Assembly: GCA_963724195.1 (NCBI GenBank)
Contig: CAVRTQ010000016.1
Location: 434,001 to 498,000, forward strand
DNA: 64,000 bases
Direction: 5' to 3'
From: Solirubrobacter sp963724195
Lineage (GTDB): Bacteria; Actinomycetota; Thermoleophilia; Solirubrobacterales; Solirubrobacteraceae
Below are positions 10,581-24,841 of the stretch, piece after piece. The first letter of the stretch is position 1. Each line of letters opens with the position of its first letter. The position numbers and the translations under genes are program-made. Below the pieces are notes generated by a model. The model was not told the origin of the DNA, searched no databases, and saw only the letters and a program-made list of their open reading frames with translations.

Positions 10581-12965
10581 TCAGCCGGTCCCGGCGCCGC
10601 CGGTGCCGCCGGTCTGCGGCTGGGCCCCACCGGTGCCGCCCGAGTCCGCGGGTGGCGGCTCGGTGGCCGTCGGCGGCGCCGTGGGCACGGGGGTCTGAGC
10701 CGGGGGTGCCGTCGCGGTCGGCTGCGGCACCGTGTCGGTCGGCGGAGCCTCGGTCCCGCCCCCGTCGGTCGGCGGCGCCGCGGTGGGCGCGACGGTCGCC
10801 GTGCCCGGCAAGGTGCTGCCCGGCGTCGGGGAAGGCTCGCCGCGGCCGTCGCCGCCGTCGGCCTTGGGCAGCGGGTCGATCTTCAGCAGCGACATCATGA
10901 AGCTCTTCCAGATCGCCGTCGGGAAGGTGCCGCCGGCGACGGGCTCGCCCTGGAACTCGGTCTCCATCGGCTTGAACTCGTCCGGGTAGCCGACCCACAC
11001 GGCGACCGTGTACTCCTTGGTCCAGCCGACGAACCACGCGTCGCCGTAGGACTCGGTGGTGCCGGTCTTGCCCGCCACCATCACGCCCGGGATCTGCGCC
11101 CGCTCCGCCGTGCCGTCCTTGACCACGGTCTGCAGGATCTGCGAGACCTGCGAAGCGACGCCCTCGTCCAGCACCCGGGTGCGGTCGCGCTTGTTGACCA
11201 TCCGCCGGCCGTCGGCGGTCTCGACGATCTTGGCCTTCTTGCCCTTGCCCTGGACGATGCGCTCGATGGCGACCGGCCCGGGCACGGGCAGCTTCTTGTC
11301 ACTCTGGCCCGGGGACAGGGTGCCGGTGGTGAGCAGGCCGCCGGTGGCGAACGTCTCGTACGCGTGCGCCATGTCGAGCGGCGTGACGCCTTGGCTCAGG
11401 CCGCCGAGGGCGGTCGCGAGGTTCGTGGACACCTTGGTGCGGATGCCGGCCTCTCGGGCGAGCTTCGACACGCCCTTCATGCCGATCGCCTTCGCCACCT
11501 GCACGTACACGGCGTTGTCGGAGAACGTCGTGGCGCGGGCCAGCGTCTGTGATCCGGCGTACGCGTCGTCGTAGTTGTTGACGGTGAAGCGCTCGCCACC
11601 CTTGAGGATGTACGTCAGCTTCTTCGACGCCCACGTCGAGTTCGGGCTGATGCCCCGCTCGAGCGCGCGGGCGAGCACGAACGGCTTGAACGCGGAGCCG
11701 GGCTGGCGCTGTCCCTGGGTCGCGAGATTGAACGGCTGGGCGGCGTACCGCTTGTCGTCGCCGCCCACCATCGCGCGGACCATGCCGTCCTTGTTGGAGA
11801 TCGCGACGAGCGAGGCCTGCGGCCCGCTCTCGTTCGGCAGCCACTCCTTGATCGCCTTCTGCGCGGCGGTCTGCAGCTTGGAGTCGATCGTCGTCTTGAC
11901 CCGCAGGCCGCCGTCGAACGCGAGCCGCGCGCCCTGCTGGCCACCGCCGAGCTGGTCGACCACCTGCTGCTTGACCCAGGAGGTGAAGTACGGGAACTTC
12001 GTGTCCTCCTTCGGGTACGTCAGGTCGTACCGCGTCGGGACGGCCTCGGCCTTGCCGCTCTCGTACACGTCCCGCGGGATGTAGCCCTGCTCGAACATGC
12101 GCTGGAGCACCAGGTCACGGCGCTTCTGCGCGGCGACGGGGTGCTGGGTCGGGTCGTACGCGCTCGGTGAGGCCACGATGCCGGCGAGCAGCGCCGCCTC
12201 GTGCGGGTACAGCACCTTCGCGCACTCCGGCTCGCACTTGTCGTGGTTGTAGCCGAAGTACGTCCGCGCCGCCGACTCGATCCCGTAGGCGCCGTTGCCG
12301 AAGTAGATCGTGTTCAGGTAGTTGCGCAGGATGCGGTCCTTCGACCACCGGCGCGTCAGCTGGTAGGCGAGCGCCGCCTCGCGCAGCTTCTGGAACATCG
12401 TGCGGTTGTTCTCGGCCGCGAGAGAGATCTTTATGTACTGCTGCGGGATGGTGGACGCGCCCTGGACCTGCCGGCCCTCGGCCGTGTTCTGGAACGCGGC
12501 GCGCGCGATGCCGCGCACGTCGACGCCCGAGTTGGTCCAGAAGCGCCGGTCCTCGATCGCGACCATCGCCTGCTTCATCGAGTCGGCGATCTGGTCCTCG
12601 CGGAGGTAGATCCGGCGTTCGTTGCCCGTGAGGAAGCCGATCTCGTCGCCGCGTTTGTCGAGCAGCACGGACTGGACCGTCGTGTCCGGGGCGTTCTCGA
12701 GCTTCGGCAGGTCCGAGGCGAGCGCCATGAACATCCCGAACGCCGTCGAGATGGCCGCCAGCACGCCGAGGAAGAACAGGACGATCAGGACGCGAAGCTT
12801 GCGGACCTTGAAGCGCTTCTTGCGCTTGCGGCCGGGCCACAGGCGAAGCCGCCGCTTGCCGTGCTTACGCGCGCGCGCACGCGAGCGCGGGAACTCGACC
12901 ACCGAGCCGCTCCCGTTGAGGCCTTCGTCCTCTTCAGGAATGGTGGTGGTTCGCTCGTCACTCAT
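10581..12965 (-). CDS. Class A penicillin-binding protein (transglycosylase/transpeptidase, PBP1a type)
   Basis: Bifunctional cell-wall polymerase of 794 residues from the ATG at 12965. A basic cytoplasmic N-terminus (about 1-55) and one membrane helix (about 58-80) lead into a GT51 glycosyltransferase domain (EDRRFW, GASTIPQQ, KLREAALA). The transpeptidase domain shows the SxxK motif SAFK, SDN in FSDNAVYV, and KTGTTESYG. The tail, about the last 110 residues, is Pro/Thr/Gly-rich, as in actinobacterial PonA. The glycosyltransferase motif reads TNSG where HxG is usual. The gene is divergent from tyrS, with 112 bp between them. The frame is open upstream to 13268, but that stretch is antisense to tyrS. 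Confidence 0.93.
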   Translation of the reverse strand: MSDERTTTIPEEDEGLNGSGSVVEFPRSRARARKHGKRRLRLWPGRKRKKRFKVRKLRVLIVLFFLGVLAAISTAFGMFMALASDLPKLENAPDTTVQSVLLDKRGDEIGFLTGNERRIYLREDQIADSMKQAMVAIEDRRFWTNSGVDVRGIARAAFQNTAEGRQVQGASTIPQQYIKISLAAENNRTMFQKLREAALAYQLTRRWSKDRILRNYLNTIYFGNGAYGIESAARTYFGYNHDKCEPECAKVLYPHEAALLAGIVASPSAYDPTQHPVAAQKRRDLVLQRMFEQGYIPRDVYESGKAEAVPTRYDLTYPKEDTKFPYFTSWVKQQVVDQLGGGQQGARLAFDGGLRVKTTIDSKLQTAAQKAIKEWLPNESGPQASLVAISNKDGMVRAMVGGDDKRYAAQPFNLATQGQRQPGSAFKPFVLARALERGISPNSTWASKKLTYILKGGERFTVNNYDDAYAGSQTLARATTFSDNAVYVQVAKAIGMKGVSKLAREAGIRTKVSTNLATALGGLSQGVTPLDMAHAYETFATGGLLTTGTLSPGQSDKKLPVPGPVAIERIVQGKGKKAKIVETADGRRMVNKRDRTRVLDEGVASQVSQILQTVVKDGTAERAQIPGVMVAGKTGTTESYGDAWFVGWTKEYTVAVWVGYPDEFKPMETEFQGEPVAGGTFPTAIWKSFMMSLLKIDPLPKADGGDGRGEPSPTPGSTLPGTATVAPTAAPPTDGGGTEAPPTDTVPQPTATAPPAQTPVPTAPPTATEPPPADSGGTGGAQPQTGGTGGAGTG

Positions 12966-13077
12966 GACAGGTGGGCGGCCCCAGTGCCAAGCGAAAGCCT
13001 CTGCAATCGCTCGAACCGGGCCGAAAAGGCGGGCGGACCAGGCCCGGCCAGGCCTCTGGACTCTAGCATTGGCTCCG

Positions 13078-14257
13078 ATGGAATCCCCAGCGTCCTTTCT
13101 GGCCCGCAACGCCGTCGAGGTCTCGCCTGAGGGGGCGCTGAAGGAGCGCCTCGAGGCCGGAAGGCCCTTGCGGGTGAAGCTCGGCCTCGATCCCACTGCC
13201 CCGGATCTGCACCTCGGCCACACGGTCGTGCTGCAGAAGCTCCGGGAGTTCCAGGACCTCGGGCACACCGTCGTCCTGATCGTGGGCGACTACACCGCTC
13301 GCGTGGGTGACCCATCCGGGCGCTCGGCGACACGACCGGTGCTCTCACCCGAGGAGATCGACGCGCACGCCGCGACGTACCTCGCGCAGGCGACCAAGGT
13401 CCTCGCCGACGACGAGCGGCTGGAGGTCCGCCGCAACTCGGAGTGGCTGGACATGAAGATGGAGGAGCTGTTCCGGATCGTCCGGACGGTCACCATCGCC
13501 CGGCTGCTCGAGCGCGACGACTTCGCCAAGCGCATGGCCGCCGCCGAGCCGATCTCCCTGCTGGAGTTCCTGTACCCGGTGCTGCAGGGGTACGACTCGG
13601 TCGCCGTCCGTGCGGACGTGGAGCTCGGGGGCACCGACCAGACCTTCAACTTGCACATGGGACGCGCGCTGCAGTCCAGTTACGGGCAGCCGTCGCAGAT
13701 CGTGCTGACCCTGCCGCTGCTCAACGGGCTCGACGGGACCCGCAAGATGTCGAAGTCCTTCGGCAACCAGATCGGGATCACGGACCCCCCGGGGACCATG
13801 TACAACCGGACCCTGAGCATCCCCGACGAGCTGATCGAGTCCTGGTACGGGCTGTTGCTCGGCTCCGAGGCGCCGGCGGACGTGGGCCCGCGCGACGCGA
13901 AGCGCGCGCTCGCACGCGCGCTCGTCGAGCGATTCCACGGCGCCGCCGAAGCGGCGGATGCCGAGGCGGCGTTCGACCGGGTCTTCATCCAACGGGCGCT
14001 GCCGGAGCACATCGACGAGGTCGAGCTCTCGGCCAATGGGGGAGAGCTGCATCTGCCCCAGGTGATCGTCGACCTCTTCGGCGGGTCGCGGTCGGAAGCG
14101 CGGCGCAAGCTGCAGCAGGGCGGGGTCAAGCTCGACGGGGAGCCGATGCCGGCCGATCCGCTCGACGTTCCGGCGGACTGCGCTGGACGGGCGCGTCATG
14201 CAGCTGGGCAAGCGCCAGTTCCGCCGAATCAAAATTTCTTCGGCGAAACCCTTGTAG
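13078..14257 (+). CDS. tyrS: Tyrosine--tRNA ligase, with a single-base frameshift near the C-terminus
   Basis: Charges tRNA-Tyr. The class I signatures HLGH (residues 45-48) and KMSKS (about 223-227) are present, and the C-terminal S4 RNA-binding domain follows. The conserved frame breaks after codon 367 (Asp, ending at 14178). One extra T at 14179 diverts translation, and skipping it gives LDGRVMQLGKRQFRR and a TAG at 14255, restoring a normal 392-residue protein. As written, the frame instead runs to 14352 with an unrelated tail. The gene should be essential unless there is a second copy, so a sequence error is the simplest reading. A TAGCAT box 14 nt before the ATG suggests a near-leaderless mRNA. 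Confidence 0.9.
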
Positions 14258-14770
14258 GCCGGGAGGCCGCTGCTACATTGCTGCACCGCGGTTGGGGGAA
14301 GCAAGCCCGGCCGGAGCCGTCAGGATTGTGTTCCGGGCCCCGGGTGCGCTAAACTCGATCGCCGCTCAACGCAGCAATGCCATGAGCGCCGGAGCCGGAA
14401 GGCGCCGGGGAGGGGAGCGCTAAGCTCCTCGGCCCGGAGCCGCTAAGCTCTGGGGCTGACGCCGAGAGGCGGAAGCACGAGGGCCTGCTAGGCTTTCAAA
14501 CATAGCGCAGCACCCGGCGGAATCCCCGCCGGCGCGAGGCGCAGCGGTCTTTGAAAACTCAACAGCATGCACATCGATAGCTTCCTTGCTATCGAATGTG
14601 TCCAGGTTTCGTTACTCCGACGCCGTGCTTCGTGCACGGTGGACGGAATAAGGAATCAAGTAGGAAAGTAGTGCCAGTAGTACTGAGCAAAGAAGTACCC
14701 TGTCAAGCGCTCAGCCGGCCTCATGTGTACTGGTCGGCTCTCGAGTAGCGCGAGACGCTCTTTGTGATTC
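14258..14770 (+). promoter_or_regulatory. rRNA operon promoter and leader region
   Basis: This is a 513-bp stretch with no gene. Four -10-like boxes of the form TARRCT lie at 14350, 14421, 14444 and 14489, which could be tandem rRNA promoters. The first has TTGTGT 18 bp upstream; the others have no clear -35. From 14550 on, a CTTTGAAAACT antitermination-like motif starts the 5' strand of the 16S processing stem (14554-14570). A local hairpin follows (14570-14600, arms CGATAG/CTATCG). Promoter calls are pattern-based. Confidence 0.55.
14554..14570 (+). repeat. 16S rRNA processing stem, 5' strand
   Basis: These 17 bases (AAAACTCAACAGCATGC) are the exact reverse complement of 16432-16448 downstream of 16S. 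The two strands would form a long duplex that loops out the whole 16S rRNA, the normal RNase III entry structure. Confidence 0.8.
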
Positions 14771-16321
<1,551 letters not shown>

Positions 16322-16431
16322 GGGAAGCTCCAGGACTTGGAGCGCCGGCGACAACCAGGTGGACATTCCGTCTGCCTCGAGTTTGACTCGGTACCTAACG
16401 TCGACCGGACCTGGCTCATGCATTCGCATGG

Positions 16432-16448
16432 GCATGCTGTTGAGTTTT
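16432..16448 (+). repeat. 16S rRNA processing stem, 3' strand
   Basis: Exact 17/17 reverse complement of 14554-14570. It pairs with the leader to close the 16S precursor stem. Confidence 0.8.
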
Positions 16449-16494
16449 GAGAGACCGTCCGCCCAGTCCGGGCGACGCCTCGAAGCGGACCTTG

Positions 16495-16506
16495 AAAACT
16501 GCATAA
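16495..16506 (+). repeat. 23S rRNA processing stem, 5' strand
   Basis: AAAACTGCATAA is an exact reverse complement of 19612-19623 beyond the 23S gene. The pairing extends by four more bases (CCTT/AAGG) after a single mismatch. Confidence 0.75.
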
Positions 16507-16589
16507 TCATGCCAACGAAGTACCGGCCATCGCAAAGTGGCCGGTATGAACGGGTATCACCTGCAATTGCGCAAGTAATTGCGGATCAC

Positions 16590-19577
<2,988 letters not shown>

Positions 19578-19611
19578 TTTTTAGATTTAGTGGTGCTCGT
19601 TCGTTGGCGGG

Positions 19612-19623
19612 TTATGCAGTTTT
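19612..19623 (+). repeat. 23S rRNA processing stem, 3' strand
   Basis: TTATGCAGTTTT pairs perfectly with 16495-16506, closing the 23S precursor stem in the 23S-5S spacer. Confidence 0.75.
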
Positions 19624-19654
19624 GAAGGCCCGCTTGAGGCGTGGTCTTGACAAG

Positions 19655-19772
19655 TTTCCGGTGGCTATTGCGCGGGGGAAATACCTCTTCCCATTCCGAA
19701 CAGAGCAGTCAAGCCCCGTAGCGCCGATGGTACTTGGCCTGCAAGGGCCTGGGAGAGTAGGTCGCCGCCGGT
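19655..19772 (+). rRNA. rrf: 5S ribosomal RNA
   Basis: About 118 nt. The internal landmark CCATTCCGAACAGAGCAGTC and the CGTAGCGCCGATGGTAC segment match 5S. The ends pair (CCGGTGGC near 19658 with GCCGCCGG near 19764, allowing one G-U). It lies 77 bp after 23S and 12 bp before the operon terminator. Confidence 0.93.
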
Positions 19773-19784
19773 CCTTCAATAAAT

Positions 19785-19812
19785 AGAGCCGCCCCGTGGG
19801 GCGGCTCTTTTT
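19785..19812 (+). terminator. Rho-independent terminator of the rRNA operon
   Basis: An 11-bp perfect stem (AGAGCCGCCCC 19785-19795 with GGGGCGGCTCT 19798-19808) is followed by TTTT. It is one of the few hairpins in this window with a T-tract. Confidence 0.92.
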
Positions 19813-19919
19813 CGTTCTCGCTGGCGCTTTCCTGAGCGACGCGTCGCATCGCGCACGCGCTCACGCGGCTCCCGTAGCGGTCTTAGCGGCGTCCGTGCGT
19901 CGCGCTGGCCGAGCGCAGG

Positions 19920-20285
19920 TCAGCCGGCTCGACGCTGATCGCAGCTTCGGCCGGGCAGCCGAGGGCCAGATCGTCGGGTTCACCGGGTCTGCCATCCGCG
20001 CTGGTTTCCGGCGTACGCGCACGAGGTCGAGGTCGGCCTGGCGCCTGGATCCCTCGGCCTGGGGCAACGGCTACGCGACCGAGGCCGGCCACGCCGCGCT
20101 CGAGGCGGCGTTCACGCACTTGGAGCTCGAGCACGTGTCCGCCTTCATCGATGACGGCAACGACGCCGTCCGCGGCCGTCGCCCGGCGCCTGGGCATGTC
20201 ACTCGACCACGTCGTGCCGGACCCTGAGGGTCCGGGGACGATGATGGTGTGGCGCGCACAGCCCCGGGCCGCTCCGGAGGGTTGA
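19920..20285 (+). pseudogene. Remnant of a GNAT (RimJ/RimL-type) acetyltransferase
   Basis: Pieces of one GNAT protein can be read in different frames: QIVGFTG, then CHPRWFPAYAHEVEVG, then WRLDPSAWGNGYATEAGHAA with the acetyl-CoA loop, then AAVARRLGMSLDHVVPD ending at TGA 20283. Joining them needs about -1 at 19987, +1 at 20038 (extra C) and +1 at 20167 (extra C). The roughly 80-residue N-terminus of this family would fall inside the 5S/terminator region, so the gene also appears 5'-truncated. This favours a real pseudogene next to the rRNA operon, although some of the indels may be errors. The start given is approximate. Confidence 0.6.
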
Positions 20286-20290
20286 ACGCA

Positions 20291-20320
20291 GAGCGGGGCG
20301 GCCAGTAGGCCGCCCCGCTC
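20291..20320. terminator. Bidirectional hairpin terminator between convergent genes
   Basis: A perfect 13-bp stem (GAGCGGGGCGGCC 20291-20303 with its complement 20308-20320) around the 4-nt loop AGTA. It has no T-tract on either side. It lies between the GNAT remnant and the 3' end of the hydrolase gene, so it probably stops transcription from both. Confidence 0.75.
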
Positions 20321-20347
20321 CGTACTACCTGCAGTGGGTCGTGCCCG

Positions 20348-22763
20348 TTACCGGACGGTGACGACCTTCGACTTGCCGGCGACCGTCACCGTGTAGCGGC
20401 CCTTGGCGAGCTTGGCGCTCGCCGTCCAGGCCGACGCGGCGATCTTCGCTCGCACCGCCTTGCTCTTGCTGGCCTTGCCGACCTTCGTGATCGCGACGCG
20501 AACACTCGTGGCGCAGCCGACGGCGCCCTTCGCGACGAGCTTGCCGCGTGTCACCTTGACCGAGGTGATCGTCGTCGCCGCGGTGCACGCGGTCGTCGCC
20601 GTCGTCGCCGTGGTCGTCACCGTCGTTGTCGCCGCGGCCGCCGTCTTCGCGGCGGCCGACGGCCGGCGCTTCAGCGGCGGCACCCGCCGGAGCCGCGGGC
20701 GCGGTCGGCGCAGCGACCGGGACGTCGGCGAGCTTGTCGGTGTAGACCGCCGACCCGCCGACGGCCTCCTGGAAGCGGACGTCGGAGAGCTGGATCGACC
20801 CCGTGGCCGGCTGGCCGGCCCCGCCGAAGCGCAATTCGACCTTGCGGATGCTCGTCGAGATCGACGCCCTGAGCCTTGAAGTCGCTCAGCGGGACACGGA
20901 TCGCGTTGAGCACGATGTGCGTGCGGGTCGTCGTCGAGCCCGTCGTCTGATGCAGCGCGTTGCCGTACCGCGGTGAGCGCGGCGGGCACGACGCCCTCCT
21001 TGCCGGCCTTGTCGACGACGACGATCGAGAAGTCCTGGGTCGTCAGCGCCGGGTTCCAGATGGCGTCACCGGTGCGGGGAGCGTTCCGGGGGTCGAAGAA
21101 GTTGACCGCCGCGCCCAGCGTGAGCGTCTTGAAGCCGGTGACGTCGCCCGACGCGGCGGGAACCCGGGTGCCGATCGAGGCCGGCTGATCCCACGCCAGC
21201 GCGAGCTGCATGCCGTAAGAGTGGTTCACCGGCGCGCTCTCACGCGTCGCCGCTCTGGCCGCCGAGTGCGCTCGCGGCGGGCAACGGGCAGCCCTTCGTC
21301 GCGGTCGGCAGCCCGGTGAAGCCGAGCGACGACGGCGTGAAGTAGATCGGCTCCGGGTTGCACCAGTCGAACCCGCCCGCCGTGGTGGCCGGGACCGTGA
21401 CACCGCCGGACGGCGAGGTACGGGTTGGAGAAGCCACTGCCGGTGATCGACGTTCCGAGCGCGCTGACCGTGAGCGGGTTGTCCGTCTCCGGCCGCAGCA
21501 CGTCACGGCGCGCGACCGGCTCAGCGAAGTAGGTGACCAGGTTGCGCTCGACGCACGGGATGCGCGTGCCGGAGGTCGACGTCGGGCACGCGGACACGGG
21601 GATCTGCGGCGACACGCCGTCCTCGCCGAGCTCGCCGGTCATGTACGGGTCGAACGCGACGTCGCCGCCGACGTAGCGGCGGAAGAACGAGCCCATCAGC
21701 GCGAGGCCGGCCTTCTCCTGGTCGCCCATCAGCGCGGGGTCGCCGGAGCCGCGCGTGTCACGCGTGTACGTGCCGCCGCTCAGGCGGATGTTGTTCGGCT
21801 GCGACGGTGCCGCAGGCGGCATCCGTGCCGGTCGCGTCGTCACCGTCGGCGAACCACACCGAGTTGAACCAGTTGTGGTTCGCGCCGAGCATCGAGACCT
21901 GGATGCGCGGGAACGGGTCGCCCGGCGACGATGTACTGGCTGCGCTCGAACATGCGCGCGCCCTGCAGGTTGGTGACGTCGCCCTCGCAGTAGCCGAACA
22001 TCGTCATGTACGGCACGCCGTACGGCGCGCGGCGCTCGTAGTCGACCGGCGCCAGCGCGATCACGCCGCGCAGGTTGTACTTGCGGCCCGGCGCGGGCCG
22101 AGTGCGGTTGTAGTCGATGAAGCTCGAGACCGCGTCGCCGCCGCGCGAATGGCCCATGAGGCCGACGCGCGAGAAGTCGAGCTTGCCGACCAGCGCGCCG
22201 CCGATGTTGGTGTTGTCGCCGTCCGGGATCGGCGCGGTGTTCGCGTCCCAGAGCTTGTCCAGCATCGCGGCGATGATGATCCGGCGCTGGTGCATGCCGC
22301 GCGCGGTGCCGTCCTGGTAGTACATGAGCTGGTCCTGGTCGATCGACGCGACCGTGTAGCCCCAGCTCGCGAGGTTCTCGCCCAGGTAGGCGTAGCCGCG
22401 GTCGTTGCGCTTGAACGCGGTGCAGTTCGGGGCCGAGCCGCTGTCGCAGCTCGAATGGTTGCCGTGCACCAGCACGATCACGGGCGAGCCCGTCGCCCGG
22501 TTGCCGGGGTAGTAGATCGATCCGCGCAGCTGCACGGTGGCCGCGGCCGCCGTGCCGGTGAGGCCGCCGCCGGCGGCGTTCGGCTCCTGCAGATCGACCG
22601 TGCCGATCTTCAGCGGGTCCAGCGTGACCGGGGCGTACGGCCCGCGGGCCATCGGGTCGGGCGGCGCGGCCAGCGATGTCGCAGGCGCGAGCACCGCCAG
22701 AAAGAGCGCCAGGGCAATGGCCTTCAGGACAGGTGTCACCAGTTCTCCGTGCTGTCGATTCAT
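20348..22763 (-). pseudogene. Secreted alpha/beta hydrolase with C-terminal beta domains, broken by about seven frameshifts
   Basis: From the ATG at 22763 a signal peptide (about residues 1-33, ending TSLA) leads into an alpha/beta hydrolase. It has VIVLVHGNHSS (oxyanion region), the nucleophile elbow GHSRGG, and an Asp candidate in MFGYCEGD. The frame then changes near 21925 (into VSMLGANHNWFNSVWF with the likely catalytic His), 21820, 21415, 21243, 20965, 20850 and about 20650. Each piece is stop-free and protein-like, and together they give one protein of about 800 residues. The C-terminal part adds a jelly-roll-like segment (GSIQLSDVRFQEAVGGSA), an Ala/Thr-rich linker and a lysine-rich beta domain ending at TAA 20348. 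The enzyme type (lipase/cutinase-like) is inferred. The density of indels is either poor sequence or recent decay. Confidence 0.7.
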
Positions 22764-22996
22764 GAGTGCGTCCGTGCTCGCACGGCGACGACCGTGCGCG
22801 GGGCGAAGCGGCGGCATCGTACGTCCGCAGTGGGGTGCGGATGTGTGGACCGCCGGTAGAAAGGTGACCGGGCAACGACCGACCGGTTTCACATAACAAC
22901 GGGACCCGTGGTCCACGTAGATTGCGGCCGCTCCAACCGCGCGCCACTGATGGCTGCGCGGCTCGATCACTTACCGACAAAGGTCCCACTGTTCAC

Positions 22997-24763
22997 ATGA
23001 ACCGAGTCCCCGTCGTCGTGGCCGCCGCCTTGCTCGCGGCGCTCGCCCCGACCAGTGCCTACGCGTCGACCTGGACGGTCGACGACGACAAGGCCGACTG
23101 CCCGAACGCCGCCTTCACCTCGATCCAGGCGGCCGTCAACCAGGCGGCGCCGTGGGACACCGTCGTGATCTGCGCCGGCGCGTACTACGAGCAGTCCGTC
23201 CCGGCCTCGGGCAACAACTCGCCGAGCCAGACGGGGTCGCGCAACGGCCTGACGATCACCAAGCCGCTGACGATCAAGGGCGCGGGCGCCGACAAGGTGA
23301 CGATCCGTCCCGCCGCGGCGCTCGGCGCTTCGCTCGCGGGCACGGCCCCGTACCTGCGTGACGGCGGCGGCAACGTCGTGACCGTGTCGCGCCAGTCGGG
23401 CGGGTCGTCGGACGACAACGAGAACTTCCTGGACCTCTCCGGCGTGACCATCGAGTCGCCGGACACCTACGCGGAGGCCGGGCTCGCCTTCTTCAACACG
23501 AGCGGGCGCCTCGCCAACAGCCGCATCGGCACGATCAAGTCCGAGGGCGGCCCGTACACGTACGGACTGCTCATGACCAACTCGCTGCAGGGTGCCGAGG
23601 CCGGCATCCGGCGCGAGGTCACGATCGAGAAGAGCATCGTCAACGGCACGGTCCTGTTCGACGACGCCCGCGGCGCCGACGGCACGGCCACCACGACGGT
23701 GCGGTCGGGCATCAAGGCCTACGGCAACGTCACCGGCTCGCGCGTGGCCGGCTCCGTCGGCTACACGTACGGGCAGCGCGGCTCGATCACCGGCAGCGAG
23801 ATCACGGGCGCCGTGGTCTTGACCGACGCCGAGACCGGGCCCGATCCGAGCAACCCGCTCGTGCGCGCGTTCAGCGCCACGGGCTCCAGCCTGCTCGGCG
23901 GCCTGACCAACACCGGCACGACCGCGGCGCTGGTGGCCGGCAACTTCTGGGGTACGAGCACCACCACCGGCCCGGTCGAGACCGGCACCGTCTTGAGCGA
24001 GGCTCCCGCGCCGCTGAGCGTGCCGGCCGCGACGCTCGACGCGCCCCCGACCGGCGCGATCGTCGATCCGTACGGCCCGACGACCGTGGCCTGGGACGAG
24101 ACGATCTACCCGGTCGTCGTCGCCGCCGACGACTTCGGCGTCAAGTCCGTCGAGCTCACCGCGAACGGCCTTCCGGTCGCGACCGTCGGGCGCACGCCGT
24201 ACGAGTTCGAGTACCGCCCCGCGTACGAGCACATCGGTGACCACGTCGTCCTGTCGGCGAAGATCACCGACTCCTCGGGCCAGACGACCGTCGTCTCCAC
24301 CGAGCTCGACGTGCCCGCGGTGACGACGTCCGCCGACGGTACCGTGACCGGCGCGGTCCCGGCGACCCTCTCGCTGAGCGTCGGCGCCCCCGCCGCGTTC
24401 GGTGCCTTCACCGCCGGTGTGGCGAAGGACTACGTCGCCACCTCGAGCGCGACCGTCCTGTCCACCGCGGGCGACGCCGCCCTGAGCGTGGTGGACCCGA
24501 GCGCGACCGCGCCCGGCCATCTCGTCAACGGCACCTTCGTGCTGCCGCAGCCGCTGTCCGCCCGTGCGCTGAACGCCGCCAACACCGGCAGCATGTTCGG
24601 CACCGTCTCCGGCACGCCGCTCACGCTGCTGACCTACGGCGCGCCCGTCAGCAACGACGCGGTCACGCTCGAGTTCAAGCAGCCGATCGCCGCCAACGAC
24701 GCGCTGCGCACCGGCACCTACGCCAAGACCCTGACCTACACGCTGTCAACGACGACACCGTAA
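22997..24763 (+). CDS. Secreted right-handed beta-helix protein with Ig-like and beta-sandwich C-terminal domains
   Basis: A 588-residue exported protein. The ATG at 22997 begins a signal peptide (VPVVVAAALLAALAPTSAYA, mature from about residue 24). The next part, TWTVDDDKADCPNAAFTSIQ, is the entry motif of pectate-lyase-like/NosD-type beta-helix proteins, with repeats to about residue 340. An Ig-like domain (about 350-440) follows (VKSVELTANG, THIGD-type loop). A terminal beta-sandwich (LSLSVGAPAAFGAFTAGV) of a type often seen on actinobacterial surface proteins ends the chain. No catalytic residues are evident, so it may bind glycans rather than cut them. It is divergent from the broken hydrolase gene with a 233-bp gap, and a large hairpin follows. 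Confidence 0.75.
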   Translation: MNRVPVVVAAALLAALAPTSAYASTWTVDDDKADCPNAAFTSIQAAVNQAAPWDTVVICAGAYYEQSVPASGNNSPSQTGSRNGLTITKPLTIKGAGADKVTIRPAAALGASLAGTAPYLRDGGGNVVTVSRQSGGSSDDNENFLDLSGVTIESPDTYAEAGLAFFNTSGRLANSRIGTIKSEGGPYTYGLLMTNSLQGAEAGIRREVTIEKSIVNGTVLFDDARGADGTATTTVRSGIKAYGNVTGSRVAGSVGYTYGQRGSITGSEITGAVVLTDAETGPDPSNPLVRAFSATGSSLLGGLTNTGTTAALVAGNFWGTSTTTGPVETGTVLSEAPAPLSVPAATLDAPPTGAIVDPYGPTTVAWDETIYPVVVAADDFGVKSVELTANGLPVATVGRTPYEFEYRPAYEHIGDHVVLSAKITDSSGQTTVVSTELDVPAVTTSADGTVTGAVPATLSLSVGAPAAFGAFTAGVAKDYVATSSATVLSTAGDAALSVVDPSATAPGHLVNGTFVLPQPLSARALNAANTGSMFGTVSGTPLTLLTYGAPVSNDAVTLEFKQPIAANDALRTGTYAKTLTYTLSTTTP

Positions 24764-24770
24764 GGGCGGC

Positions 24771-24810
24771 CCGGCGGTGGCTGCTGCTGGAGACCAGCAG
24801 CCACCGCCGG
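24771..24810 (+). terminator. Strong hairpin after the beta-helix gene
   Basis: A 16-bp perfect stem (24771-24786 with 24795-24810, arm CCGGCGGTGGCTGCTG) with an 8-nt loop, 7 bp after the TAA. There is no T-tract. It is probably the transcription terminator. Confidence 0.75.
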
Positions 24811-24841
24811 CCGGACCAGCCGCTCGGCTACGGTTGAGCGC

